Shown piece after piece: positions 16,683 to 25,087 of a stretch of 64,000 nucleotides of DNA (positions are counted from its first letter, which is position 1; the number at the start of each line of letters is the position of its first letter). The notes below the pieces were generated by a model. It was not told the origin of the DNA, ran no database searches, and saw nothing but the letters and a program-made list of their open reading frames with translations. This DNA comes from Spirochaetales bacterium (GTDB lineage Bacteria > Spirochaetota > Spirochaetia > SZUA-6): assembly GCA_027021365.1 (NCBI GenBank), contig JALUUM010000024.1, forward strand, positions 62,001-126,000, given 5' to 3'. Made by a program: the position numbers and the translations under genes.

Positions 16683-17855
16683 TCAGCCAAATTCCCTGTG
16701 TGCAGTAATAAGTATATCGTGTATCTTTCTTGCAAAATCCTTGTCCCCTGTGTAGCCAAGGAGGAAGCTCTCGATATCGAGTTCATCGGTCTTTTCCGCA
16801 TTGTTGCCCGGGTTCCATAAAGGATCTTTCCCAAGTTGCTTGTACCTCATTCTGGCGTAATCTATCATATCGTAAGATTTTGCCAGGACATAGAGCCATA
16901 CGATAAATGGAATATTGATATTACCCGGCGTATCATGCCATTGGGGAAGTCTCTCTGCATATTCCAATGCAAATTTCTTTCCAACTGCCTGATATTTTGT
17001 ATTTTCAAGTCTTTCAATAATGGGAGGCAGTATATTTCCCGCCTCGGGAAGAAGTTTTAGACTTCTCACATGAAGGTCAAAATCCTTCGGTTTTGATGCC
17101 CCGATACTGAGAGTGTGGATTTCCGGATGTGAAAGACAGAACAGGTCGTTGAATGCCATGGGATGAAGAGGCTTGCAGAGTTCAATCAGCTTTTTTGGCG
17201 GGAGGTAGAGTTTTCCTCCCTTATCTGAGGGGCTTATTATAAAAACCCCCATGTCTTTCTTTTTCGCCTCCAAGATTGCAGGCCAGTTGTTCTGAAAGAT
17301 ATAGTACCAGTGAAGGTTAATGTAATCGAAACCATCGTTTCTATCGGTATTGATTGCCTCTACTATAAGCCTTGTCGGTGCGTGAGTTGAAAAGCCGATG
17401 AATCTCGCCTTTCCCTCGAGCTGCAGCTTACGTGCTGCCTCCAGGCATCCATTCTCGCTTAGGGTCCACTCGAGCCGCTCCTCGTTGTTTACCCCGTGTA
17501 TCGCAAAGAGGTCAACGTAATTCAGGTTTAACCTCTTTAGGGAATCTTCGAATTCACTTACAAACTCCGATGAATCCTTCTTGGGTCCCACTTTTGTTTG
17601 AACTATTATGCTTTCCCTCTGCAAACGGGGAAGTATCTTTCCGAGCTGACGTTCGCTTGTTCCGTATCCCCTTGCTGTCTCGAAGTGGTTGATTCCGTGT
17701 GAGAGCGCCCTCTCTACTATGCTTTCAAGATTCTTCTGGCTTTCCTTGGGGATTAGCGAAAATGGACGATCCTGCCACCTGTACTGATACCTCATTCCCC
17801 CGCAGCTGAAAACGGGCATCTTGATTTCTGTTCTGCCGAAACGCCTGTAAATCAT
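16683..17855 (-). CDS. Aldo/keto reductase
   Basis: A 390-residue aldo/keto reductase. The TIM-barrel core (about 1-300) carries the catalytic tetrad positions as Glu59 (HFETARGYG; usually Asp), Tyr64, Lys88 (VQTKVG) and His120 (FAIHGV). The Asp-to-Glu change with the ETARGYG context is something I recall in a subgroup of predicted reductases, so it need not mean loss of activity. The extra 90 residues at the C-terminus are helical; no Cys-rich iron-sulfur motif is seen there. It lies 7 nt downstream of the NagB/PIG-L fusion gene, so it is the fourth gene of the amino-sugar operon and may act on a sugar aldehyde. Substrate unknown. Confidence 0.85.
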   Translation of the reverse strand: MIYRRFGRTEIKMPVFSCGGMRYQYRWQDRPFSLIPKESQKNLESIVERALSHGINHFETARGYGTSERQLGKILPRLQRESIIVQTKVGPKKDSSEFVSEFEDSLKRLNLNYVDLFAIHGVNNEERLEWTLSENGCLEAARKLQLEGKARFIGFSTHAPTRLIVEAINTDRNDGFDYINLHWYYIFQNNWPAILEAKKKDMGVFIISPSDKGGKLYLPPKKLIELCKPLHPMAFNDLFCLSHPEIHTLSIGASKPKDFDLHVRSLKLLPEAGNILPPIIERLENTKYQAVGKKFALEYAERLPQWHDTPGNINIPFIVWLYVLAKSYDMIDYARMRYKQLGKDPLWNPGNNAEKTDELDIESFLLGYTGDKDFARKIHDILITAHREFG

Positions 17856-17862
17856 TGCCTGT

Positions 17863-20196
17863 TCAGAGATTCTCTATCCCCTTCTTCAGTTCCCTCGAGT
17901 AGCTGTACAGTTCTTCGAGGTTCATTCTCTTTATGAAAACCATCCCTCTGGTGCCCCTTATCAATGCTTTGGGATGATTGTTGAAAAACTTTCTCCCCAG
18001 GCAGGTTTTAAGCATCTGATACTGTTCCACTTGGATCTTCTGAGCAAGTTCACAGAAGGGGCCATCATGCTCGTAACTTGGGAATGAGGCTTGGCGCTGG
18101 GTAGAAAAGGAGTTGAGAAATGCATTGTTTTGAAGGGCAAACATATTCAGTGACACAGGAACATACAGGTCGGCCTCTGCAGGGTGAAACCTGTACCATA
18201 CATTTCTGTAACCTATTATTTCAATGTCACTCCTTCCCGTTTCCTTCGAATATAACTTCAATGCCTCTGTTATGGCCTGGAGAACCTTGTAATGTGTATC
18301 CGGACCGCTGGCCTCGGGATCAAGGGCTACAGTCACCACATCGGGATTTGTTTTTTTTAGCAGTTCCAGTGTAGGCTTTACATCTCCCTCCAGTGTCGGT
18401 TCTTCGGTAAAAATATCTCCCTTGTAGAAGCCGAGCCTCAGGTGGAATATAGAATCGGAGTGCCATCCGAAATAACCCCACAGGCAGTCAGCCTCCCACT
18501 CGCGTGTCATGCCTTTTAGCATTTGGACCTCGTAGATATCTTTTTTACCCGGATACTGGGTTTCAAAGTAGTCGATAAGATAGTCGGTCTTCTTTTCCAG
18601 CTTTTCGAGGTCATATTCCCTGTATATGAATACCATATTTCTCAGGAGACGTCTCAGTTCGCCTTCTTCCCTCATGAAATATGAATCTGCAGCCACCCCG
18701 TCGAGATACTGCCATACGTCCCGATTTTTACCTTCAACATTTTCGGGCCTGAAGTACCCCTTGCTAAACAGTTCATCGAAGCGATGTTTTTTAAGATAAA
18801 CATTCAATCTCCTCATTTTTTCCAGCATGAAGCTGTTCGTTACCGCCGTAAAACCACTTGTCAGTGTTGCAAAGTAATGGGTTGTGCTGTGTTCTCGTAT
18901 ATGCCTTACTATGTATGGGAGGTATCCCAGCATGAGATCATCGTGATGCGGTTCCGTATGAAGGAAGACCTTGTTCCCCTCTACTATGCTTCCCAGGGTT
19001 ATCTTCTCTTCTATGCCTTTACGAGTCTCCTCGATTAAATTTGACAGACCTTCGGGGTATTTCTCCGCCAATATACTTGCAATTTCATCCCCTTTGAAAT
19101 CTTCAGGCTTAAGAGTGTCGATGGGTTTCTTGAGCTTCAGTGAAAGATCGATGATTGTTTTTTGTATCTCTTCACCGGGAATTTCTGAAAATCTGGAAAG
19201 CCTTCTCCTGTTTCTCTCGGTAAGAAGTTTTGCGGCACCCTTTGTAAGGTAAAATCTGGCGTTCTTCAACTTTTGTAGTACCGTTGCCGGGTACCTGATA
19301 TGCATTTCATTCTGTATTGCATCTGCTACCACCCTTGCCTTTGCATCTCCGGCTGCAATGATAATAGCGGTGCATTTTGGATTGTAGGTGATTGTAGCAA
19401 GGCCAATGGTTATTACAAGCCGCTTCCTGGCCACTTCAATACCTCCCAGGTCAGAAGCCGCAGCGGCCTGCGTTTCGTAGTTTGTCTGAGCCAATCTCGT
19501 GGTCGAGTGGAAATCCGAACCTTTTACATTGAATCCTATATGGCCATCAGGCCCGATTCCCCCAAGGAAAAAGCCTATACCGCCGAGGTTTCTTATTTTC
19601 TCCTCGTACTCGATACACCACTGATCTATTCCCTCCAGGAGATACTTCTGGAGCCTCTCCTGGTTGTTCCTTGCCTTCCTGTACCTTAAGGAGATATCCA
19701 CTTCATTCTCCGGCCAGATATCAGTGAGGTTCTTGCCATGAGGTAGTGCAATATTGTTGCAATTTATGAGCATTGCCCTCTTTGGATCCAACCTGAATTT
19801 ATCTATGTAGAACCTGTTCACATAGTGATAAAAGCTGTTGTGCTGTGAAGGGTCTATGGGATAAAATTCGTCTATCTGTACGAATGCAAGTCGTGACATA
19901 TCTGGTTTTACTCCCGGGTCGATACCCGCCTCTTCCAGTTCTTTCCGTGTTTCCCTGTTTTCCCATGATTTTAAGTATCGTTCCGTCTCTTTTATGAAGT
20001 ATTCCGGTGTCTTGCCGGTGGGAAGAGATATGACTCCCTCCGGATTACGCTGCACCCACTCTATGAATCGTAATGCTGCCAGCTTTCCGAGTTGCGGAAA
20101 ATTATCTACTATTATGATTCCTGTTTTTTCTGTTGGCGGTATCTTTAGAGGTTCCCCCGAATGACGCAGAGCGTGTTCTTCAACCGGTGATTCCAT
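17863..20196 (-). CDS. NagB-like isomerase fused to PIG-L/LmbE deacetylase-like domain
   Basis: A 777-residue two-domain protein. Residues about 25-330 have the glucosamine-6-phosphate deaminase fold (VISLPTGKTP, FVQIDEFYP, IGPDGHIGFN). The Asp217 and His219 equivalents are kept, but the Glu that normally follows (FNEPGS) is Val224, so deaminase chemistry may be changed. Residues about 400-700 resemble PIG-L/LmbE zinc deacetylases, with His417-His418-Asp419-Asp420 in place of HPDDE and GPDTHYKVLQAI as a possible second metal site. I recall long NagB proteins with a similar tail in Bacteroidetes. A deacetylase plus deaminase pairing would suit N-acetylglucosamine-type sugars. ATG 20196 overlaps the DUF4954 gene by 17 nt, with GAGGT upstream. 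Confidence 0.85.
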   Translation of the reverse strand: MESPVEEHALRHSGEPLKIPPTEKTGIIIVDNFPQLGKLAALRFIEWVQRNPEGVISLPTGKTPEYFIKETERYLKSWENRETRKELEEAGIDPGVKPDMSRLAFVQIDEFYPIDPSQHNSFYHYVNRFYIDKFRLDPKRAMLINCNNIALPHGKNLTDIWPENEVDISLRYRKARNNQERLQKYLLEGIDQWCIEYEEKIRNLGGIGFFLGGIGPDGHIGFNVKGSDFHSTTRLAQTNYETQAAAASDLGGIEVARKRLVITIGLATITYNPKCTAIIIAAGDAKARVVADAIQNEMHIRYPATVLQKLKNARFYLTKGAAKLLTERNRRRLSRFSEIPGEEIQKTIIDLSLKLKKPIDTLKPEDFKGDEIASILAEKYPEGLSNLIEETRKGIEEKITLGSIVEGNKVFLHTEPHHDDLMLGYLPYIVRHIREHSTTHYFATLTSGFTAVTNSFMLEKMRRLNVYLKKHRFDELFSKGYFRPENVEGKNRDVWQYLDGVAADSYFMREEGELRRLLRNMVFIYREYDLEKLEKKTDYLIDYFETQYPGKKDIYEVQMLKGMTREWEADCLWGYFGWHSDSIFHLRLGFYKGDIFTEEPTLEGDVKPTLELLKKTNPDVVTVALDPEASGPDTHYKVLQAITEALKLYSKETGRSDIEIIGYRNVWYRFHPAEADLYVPVSLNMFALQNNAFLNSFSTQRQASFPSYEHDGPFCELAQKIQVEQYQMLKTCLGRKFFNNHPKALIRGTRGMVFIKRMNLEELYSYSRELKKGIENL

Positions 20197-22132
20197 ACGC
20201 TTGAACCTCGCCCTTGAGTTTTTTATACCTTTCCCAGGTTTCCACGACGAAGGAATCTTCCCTTGCCGGAATGTGAGAAGCCTCGTAATCCGGAATTATG
20301 CGGGCTCCTCTCCTGTCATCCTTTTCCTTGGATTTCTCCGTCGCAATGGCTATTTCCTCTTCCAGGGCAATCAGCTTTTCGAGGTTTGTCTTGAGACTTC
20401 TCTCGAGGTATCCTTCTCTCTCCAGTATCGAGCGTTGATGTTTCCAATAGATACCTCCTCCTTCTCTCCCGTAAAGGGTTTCTTCCGATAGCTTTTCTCC
20501 CTTTTCCAGCATGGCATCTATTTTCTCTTTCAGACCCATCAATGCATAGTGTTCGATATAGAAGGAATAAGTTTCGATTGCCTTTAACCTGTTTTTCTCT
20601 TTGAGGTAATTCTTACCAAGACCCTCGATATCCTTGTCGAGATAGATCCGCTTTTTTTCTTCGATTTTTTCAAGTCTCATTCTTGCATCGATCATCAGTT
20701 CTACTATCTCAGGTCTGAATACATCAAAGACAAAGGAAGTTCTCTTTGCCTTGTTCCTCTTTCTGTACTTACCCTCGTTTCGCCTTACCGTATAGATATT
20801 GTCTGATAGTACCCACCCGGGAAATATCTCGTTGTACGCAGGTGATATCTCCGGGATATTATCTGCAGCCTTGTTTATCAGAGAGAATGGAAAGCGAACC
20901 TTCTGGGGCAGTGTGCTTACACCCGTGGCAATTATGCTGTACGGGGATTCCGAAAAATTGGACGGAAACTTGATATCAACACCCAATCCGAAAAAGGTAC
21001 CTTCACCACAGTATATCTCCTGATCCGGGGCCTTGGATGTGTGGTTAGAACCGACATTTGCCCCGTATCCTACATTCCCCTTTCCTTCCGGCCAGATAGC
21101 TGCTATCAACAGTGATTGATGATGAAAACCTACGAATGGTCCTACCAGAGAAGAGGTAACCTCTCCTTCTGCAATTCCAGTATTTGGTCCGATTATGCTA
21201 GATGTAACCTTGCCATGTCTCTCCACATGTGAGTGCTCAGTTAAAACCGATGTATCCACGATTGCCATGGATTCGACTGAACATCCCCATTGTATGGAGG
21301 AGTTTTTTACTAGTGAACCTTCACTGATTGTTGTTCTTTCTTCGGCATTACTGAGTACCGTGCAGTTCTCGATTATTCTGGCACCGTCTATAATGGCAAA
21401 GGGGCCTATCAGAGTATCAGATATCTTTCCGACATTTAGAAGCAAGGCTCCCCTTTCTATTATTCCGTATGACGGAGAGAACCGAATCGCATATTTCTTT
21501 ACTTTTTCTCTGTAATTTTTTTGCAATTCATCGTCTAGGAGGTTTGTTGCAATGAAGCCCGCAATCTCGATACTCATTTCTGCAAAAGATTGTATCTCCC
21601 TTCCTCCCGTTTCATTACCGATTGCGATGGTGATGTCATTTCCGTAGCCCGCCGTGCCGGAAGCAGAGATGATCCCGCAATTTATTACTGCCGAGCCTTC
21701 TTCCAGGATGTAATTCGACAAGAATGATGTATCCTGTACAAGCACCTCGTTGCCAATTTCCGTGTCTTTGATTGTAGAGTTGTATATGCCGGTTGGAATA
21801 GAGCTGTGGGAATCCGCAGGCACAGCTACTGAAGTATCTTTGCCTGGTTGATCTAAATCGATGTACCCGCCAAAATGTCCCAACACACATCTTCCCAGGA
21901 ACCTGCTCCCAAAGATCCTGTTGCAATCGAACCTTTCCGTTACGAGAATATTGCTCCAATCTTCCGCAGTATTACCCTGTTTTTCCAGTCTGGCTATTTC
22001 ATCTCCTCTCAAGCTTCTGAGCGAGTCTCTGAAAATCCTGCTCTTTGTCTCTTCTGCTGATCCTGCTTCTCTGAAGACTCTGAAAGCTTTCATGATTTCA
22101 GGGTCTTTGAATATTTTTTCAAGCATTTCCAT
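20180..22132 (-). CDS. DUF4954 protein with left-handed beta-helix
   Basis: A 650-residue protein with a long hexapeptide-like repeat region at about residues 65-400 (for example EIGNEVLVQDTSFLSNYIL and EGSLVKNSSIQWGCSVE), typical of left-handed beta-helices as in GlmU or other nucleotidyl- and acyltransferases. It matches the DUF4954 type I know from Bacteroidetes and spirochaetes, whose function is unassigned. The C-terminal 200 residues are helical and charged (coiled coil). It sits between nagB and the NagB/PIG-L fusion, overlapping the latter, so an amino-sugar or nucleotide-sugar role is likely but not shown. No strong Shine-Dalgarno is seen; part of the 26-bp duplication from nagB forms its leader. 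Confidence 0.8.
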   Translation of the reverse strand: MEMLEKIFKDPEIMKAFRVFREAGSAEETKSRIFRDSLRSLRGDEIARLEKQGNTAEDWSNILVTERFDCNRIFGSRFLGRCVLGHFGGYIDLDQPGKDTSVAVPADSHSSIPTGIYNSTIKDTEIGNEVLVQDTSFLSNYILEEGSAVINCGIISASGTAGYGNDITIAIGNETGGREIQSFAEMSIEIAGFIATNLLDDELQKNYREKVKKYAIRFSPSYGIIERGALLLNVGKISDTLIGPFAIIDGARIIENCTVLSNAEERTTISEGSLVKNSSIQWGCSVESMAIVDTSVLTEHSHVERHGKVTSSIIGPNTGIAEGEVTSSLVGPFVGFHHQSLLIAAIWPEGKGNVGYGANVGSNHTSKAPDQEIYCGEGTFFGLGVDIKFPSNFSESPYSIIATGVSTLPQKVRFPFSLINKAADNIPEISPAYNEIFPGWVLSDNIYTVRRNEGKYRKRNKAKRTSFVFDVFRPEIVELMIDARMRLEKIEEKKRIYLDKDIEGLGKNYLKEKNRLKAIETYSFYIEHYALMGLKEKIDAMLEKGEKLSEETLYGREGGGIYWKHQRSILEREGYLERSLKTNLEKLIALEEEIAIATEKSKEKDDRRGARIIPDYEASHIPAREDSFVVETWERYKKLKGEVQAYGITG

Positions 22133-22150
22133 TTTTATATCTGCCTATTT

Positions 22151-22202
22151 ATATCTGCCCAGGTATTTCTGAACCATTATCTGCCCAGGTATTTCTGAAC
22201 CA
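22151..22202 (-). repeat. 26-bp tandem duplication of the nagB 3' end
   Basis: Units 22151-22176 and 22177-22202 match at 25 of 26 positions. The inner unit encodes the last NagB residues and the TAA stop; the outer one repeats the same bases after the stop. A further partial copy of the element (ATATCTGCC) lies at about 22137-22145, next to the DUF4954 start. Confidence 0.85.
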
Positions 22203-22968
22203 GGTGTTTATTGTCACGAATCCAGTTGTAGTACTTCTTTCGCTCGAGCATGGAGGCGGCTTTCTCTTCGAGAACTACCATTGCATGTGGATGTAGCTGA
22301 AGAGCAGATGCCGTTACCTGGGATGTTATCGGTCCTTCTATAAAGGCTTTGCAGACAGGGGCCTTGTTTTCACCATTGGCAATCAAGAGAATCTTTCTTG
22401 CCTCGAGTATGGTGCCAACACCCATGGTAATTGCAAAGTGAGGTACTTCATCCTCGTTTTTGAAGAATCTTGCATTGTCCTTTATCGTTTGTTCCTCAAG
22501 CGTTTTCACCCTCGTCCTACTTCCGAAAGATGAACCGGGTTCGTTGAAGGCAATGTGCCCGTCACTTCCTATTCCCAGCAACTGCAAGTCTATTCCGCCC
22601 GCTTTCTTTATCCTTTCTTCATACCATTCACAGAATGCTTCGGCATCGTCAACCAACCCCTGAGGAATGTGAACATTCTCGGGATTGATGTTTATGTGCT
22701 TAAAAAGGTTCTCCCACATGAAATAATTGTAACTCTGATCGTGAGATGGCGACAGGCCAAGGTATTCGTCGAGATTGAATGTAGTAACCTTGGAAAAATC
22801 GAGCCCATCCTCCCTATGCATCCTGATAAGTTCTTTATAGGTTCCAAGGGGTGTGCTACCCGTTGCGAGACCGATAACAGAATCGGGTTTTTTCCTTATC
22901 TGTGCAGCTATTATACCAGCCGCGGTCTTGCTCATTTCCTCGTAATCATTCGTTAAGATCACTTCCAT
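22177..22968 (-). CDS. nagB: Glucosamine-6-phosphate deaminase
   Basis: NagB (263 residues) converts glucosamine-6-phosphate to fructose-6-phosphate and ammonia, feeding amino sugars into glycolysis. The catalytic set is intact: Asp67 (FNLDEYLGL), Asp136 and His138 (GIGSDGHIAFN) and Glu143 (NEPGS). The phosphate loop ATGSTPLGTY is present, and the length is that of the E. coli enzyme. AGGAG lies 10 nt upstream of the ATG. It heads a four-gene minus-strand operon with DUF4954, NagB/PIG-L and an aldo/keto reductase. An inverted repeat at 22998-23021 in the leader could be an operator. No nagA or transporter is adjacent. Confidence 0.96.
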   Translation of the reverse strand: MEVILTNDYEEMSKTAAGIIAAQIRKKPDSVIGLATGSTPLGTYKELIRMHREDGLDFSKVTTFNLDEYLGLSPSHDQSYNYFMWENLFKHININPENVHIPQGLVDDAEAFCEWYEERIKKAGGIDLQLLGIGSDGHIAFNEPGSSFGSRTRVKTLEEQTIKDNARFFKNEDEVPHFAITMGVGTILEARKILLIANGENKAPVCKAFIEGPITSQVTASALQLHPHAMVVLEEKAASMLERKKYYNWIRDNKHLVQKYLGR

Positions 22969-22997
22969 TTCTATGTCACTCCTTTTTTTGTTTTATT

Positions 22998-23021
22998 TAA
23001 AATCCATCTGCTTGGATTTTA
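22998..23021 (-). promoter_or_regulatory. Inverted repeat upstream of nagB (operator candidate)
   Basis: A perfect 9-bp inverted repeat (TAAAATCCA, 6-nt spacer, TGGATTTTA) lies 30-53 nt upstream of the nagB ATG. It is not followed by a U-run in the nagB direction, so a protein-binding site is likelier than a terminator. No regulator gene is nearby. Confidence 0.4.
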
Positions 23022-23029
23022 TTTTCTTA

Positions 23030-23075
23030 AATAAAAAGCCTGACCTTTAAAAGAGTCAGGCTTTATTTTAAAAAA
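23030..23075 (-). terminator. Rho-independent terminator after ferredoxin gene
   Basis: AGCCTGAC (23037-23044) pairs with GTCAGGCT (23055-23062), flanked by A/T runs that extend the stem. Read on the minus strand the hairpin is followed by TTTTTATTT, just downstream of the ferredoxin stop and upstream of nagB, so it separates the two units. It could work in both directions. Confidence 0.85.
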
Positions 23076-23081
23076 TTCGCT

Positions 23082-23270
23082 TTACTCCTCGATAATGATA
23101 GCCTCTACCGGACAATCGCTCGCAGCATCTCTCACCGCATCTTCCAGTTCCGCCGGTACCTCGTCCACGATTACCTTGGCTGTGTCATCAGCCAGTTCAA
23201 AGACTTCGGGAACACTGTCCGAACACAACCCGCAAGCTGTGCAAAGATCTTCGTCGATTTTTACCTTCAT
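23082..23270 (-). CDS. [4Fe-4S] ferredoxin, single cluster
   Basis: A 62-residue ferredoxin of the Thermotoga/Bacillus monocluster type. The four cluster ligands are Cys10, Cys13, Cys16 (CTACGLC) and Cys53 (CP). The position that in Thermotoga ferredoxin carries a fifth Cys forming a disulfide is Val20 here, and no partner Cys exists. It is very acidic, as expected for an electron carrier. AAGGAG lies upstream of the ATG. It stands alone between two likely terminators. Partners cannot be named, though the PreA-like flavoprotein and the molybdenum hydroxylase in this window both need electron transfer. Confidence 0.94.
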   Translation of the reverse strand: MKVKIDEDLCTACGLCSDSVPEVFELADDTAKVIVDEVPAELEDAVRDAASDCPVEAIIIEE

Positions 23271-23307
23271 AACCTACTCCTTGTAAATTAAGTTGTTTTA
23301 AATTTCA

Positions 23308-23352
23308 AGACAGTCATATGAACGAGAGAGAATTCGCTTTTTCAGACTGTCT
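23308..23352 (-). terminator. Possible terminator after the BI-1 gene
   Basis: AGACAGTC (23308-23315) pairs with GACTGTCT (23345-23352), directly after the stop of the BI-1 gene on the minus strand. The loop is 29 nt, and the U-run is weak, so this is tentative; it could also be a regulatory stem ahead of the ferredoxin gene. Confidence 0.35.
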
Positions 23353-23354
23353 GC

Positions 23355-24059
23355 TTATCTCCTTCTCCCAAATATGCGAAGAATGAACAGGAACAGATTA
23401 ATGAAATCAAGATAAAGTTTCAAGGCACCCAGTATTGAAAGTCTCAAATAATCTGCTTCGGAAACATTATCGCCTATCTGATCACTCATTCTCTTTATCA
23501 TTTGAGTGTCATACGCAGTAAGCCCGAGGAATAGAGCAACTCCCGCATATGAAACTAGCCAGTAGAAGAAAGCGCTTCTTAAGAATATGTTTACCAGTGA
23601 GGCAATTATGATACCCCACAAGCCCATGATGAGGTAATGTCCCATCGAGGAGAGATCCCTCTTTGTGAGAGTCGCATAGAGGCTCATTCCGGCAAACATA
23701 CCGGCAGTTATAAAGAGTGCCGAAGTTATACTGGCACCGGTATATGCGAGGAAAATGAGCGAAAGGGTAACACCATTCAAAATCGAATAGGTTGCAAATC
23801 CTAGTGTTGCCGCAGCCGGACTCAGGCTCATTATCCTTGCGGAAAGAAAAAACACCAGTACAAGTTCACCTACTATCAAACCGAAGAATAGAATGGGGTT
23901 TTTTACAAGAGAGATAACGAGTTGCGGTGTAGATGCAAAGCCGAGTGCTACGACTCCGGTGAGGATCAAACCTAATGTCATCCATAGGTAGACATTCCTG
24001 ATGATTGTTCTTTCCCTGACAGCTCTTATCCCTGCCTGAACCATGCTTCTTTCGGGCAT
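23355..24059 (-). CDS. Bax inhibitor-1/YccA family membrane protein
   Basis: A 234-residue protein with seven predicted transmembrane helices (from about residue 22 onward) and the BI-1/TMBIM family signature near the C-terminus (LGLTAYDTQMIKRM), including the Asp that in family members takes part in a pH-gated calcium leak. It ends in a basic tail (RIFGRRR). Family members such as YccA also interact with the FtsH protease. GGAGGT lies 6 nt upstream of the ATG. It diverges from the small membrane-protein gene at 24265. The physiological role here is not known. Confidence 0.93.
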   Translation of the reverse strand: MPERSMVQAGIRAVRERTIIRNVYLWMTLGLILTGVVALGFASTPQLVISLVKNPILFFGLIVGELVLVFFLSARIMSLSPAAATLGFATYSILNGVTLSLIFLAYTGASITSALFITAGMFAGMSLYATLTKRDLSSMGHYLIMGLWGIIIASLVNIFLRSAFFYWLVSYAGVALFLGLTAYDTQMIKRMSDQIGDNVSEADYLRLSILGALKLYLDFINLFLFILRIFGRRR

Positions 24060-24172
24060 ATCTATACCTCCAATCTTGATTCTTTTTCTAATATCATACG
24101 AAATTGCCAGGCAGTCAAGTAATACCCTGGTGATAACAGTAACCTAATACCCGGGTAATACATGTTGGTTGC

Positions 24173-24201
24173 TTGCATGGTGTAATTATTTATATTATAA
24201 T
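24173..24201 (+). promoter_or_regulatory. Sigma70-type promoter of the small membrane-protein gene
   Basis: TTGCAT (24173-24178), a 17-nt spacer and a perfect TATAAT (24196-24201) lie 63 nt upstream of the ATG at 24265, giving a leader of about 57 nt with GGAGGT near its end. Confidence 0.6.
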
Positions 24202-24264
24202 ACTTGACTGTACCTGAAATTTTAATATCTTTGCACTTGAATAGTCTCAATCGGAGGTACCCGA

Positions 24265-24510
24265 ATGGTTGCACTATTGATTGGTATATTGTTTATTCTA
24301 TTTGCCATATACTCTGTTCTGCCTTTTTCATGGGCATTGAACTGGTGGGCTGATGTTCTGGAATTTTTGAAAGGGGGCATTCCGGTTTTAGCCATCTTTG
24401 TTGGTATTATTTCTCTTTTTATCGGAATTGCTGATATAAAGGATAAGATAGAGGCAAAGAAAGAGGAAGCGGAAGAAGAGGAAGAAGAATCAAAGACAGA
24501 AAGCAGCTGA
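24265..24510 (+). CDS. Small two-helix membrane protein with acidic tail
   Basis: An 81-residue protein with two hydrophobic helices (about 2-22 and 36-58) and a highly charged C-terminus, mostly Glu and Lys, likely coiled and cytoplasmic. I do not recognise a family. GGAGGT upstream and a good promoter at 24173 support expression. It precedes the rplM-rpsI-recX genes by 126 nt, which include their own leader. Function unknown. Confidence 0.75.
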   Translation: MVALLIGILFILFAIYSVLPFSWALNWWADVLEFLKGGIPVLAIFVGIISLFIGIADIKDKIEAKKEEAEEEEEESKTESS

Positions 24511-24555
24511 TACTTGACAATATCGATGTTATCTGTTAATTCTTTACACTCCCTG

Positions 24556-24570
24556 AAGTTTGTCAAACTT
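24556..24570 (+). promoter_or_regulatory. Palindrome in the rplM upstream region
   Basis: A perfect 15-bp palindrome (AAGTTTG-T-CAAACTT) lies 67 nt upstream of the rplM ATG; a small hairpin (CTTGTT, 4-nt loop, AACAAG) follows at about 24589-24604. A TTGACA at 24514 could be the -35 of a promoter upstream of both. Either element may be a control site for the ribosomal operon; no known leader fold is recognised. Confidence 0.35.
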
Positions 24571-24636
24571 TCCGTATGGTGAACAATACTTGTTGAGAAA
24601 CAAGAGTTGAAAGATTGAGAAAGGAAATGAATTGAA

Positions 24637-25068
24637 ATGAAGACGATTTTCGTAAAACCAAAAGATATCACGAGAAAGTGGTATCTTATAGATGCCGAGG
24701 GCGTAATTCTTGGAAAACTTGCTGCACGTGTCGCCACGATACTGCGAGGTAAGCATAAGCCTATCTTTACTCCGAATATGGAGGTGGGTGATTTTGTTGT
24801 AATAATCAACGCCGAAAAGGTTGTCGTGACCGGGCGGAAAGAGCAGCAGAAAATGTACTACAGGTATTCAGGTTATCCGGGAGGCCTCACGGCTGAGAAT
24901 TACAGTGATATGATAAAGAAAAAACCGACATTCCCCCTGGAACATGCAATCAAGGGCATGCTGCCAAAGGGAAGGCTGGGAAGGAAACTCTTCAATAATG
25001 TAAAGATATATGCCGGCCCGGAACATCCACATGCGGCACAAAAACCCGAAAAGATAGAAATAGAGTAA
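24637..25068 (+). CDS. rplM: 50S ribosomal protein L13
   Basis: L13 (143 residues) is an early-assembly protein of the large subunit. Typical features are [34 protein letters not shown], the YRYSGYPGG loop and [15 protein letters not shown]. It is followed after 19 nt by rpsI, the standard bacterial order. AAAGGAAATGAATTGAA precedes the ATG. Length and sequence are normal. Confidence 0.98.
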   Translation: MKTIFVKPKDITRKWYLIDAEGVILGKLAARVATILRGKHKPIFTPNMEVGDFVVIINAEKVVVTGRKEQQKMYYRYSGYPGGLTAENYSDMIKKKPTFPLEHAIKGMLPKGRLGRKLFNNVKIYAGPEHPHAAQKPEKIEIE

Positions 25069-25087
25069 TGGTAAGAGGAGAAGGAAA

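Noticed and set aside
24060..24264. Non-coding RNA in the 205-bp divergent gap
   Set aside because: Only promoter elements and A/T-rich sequence were seen; no terminator or strong stem.
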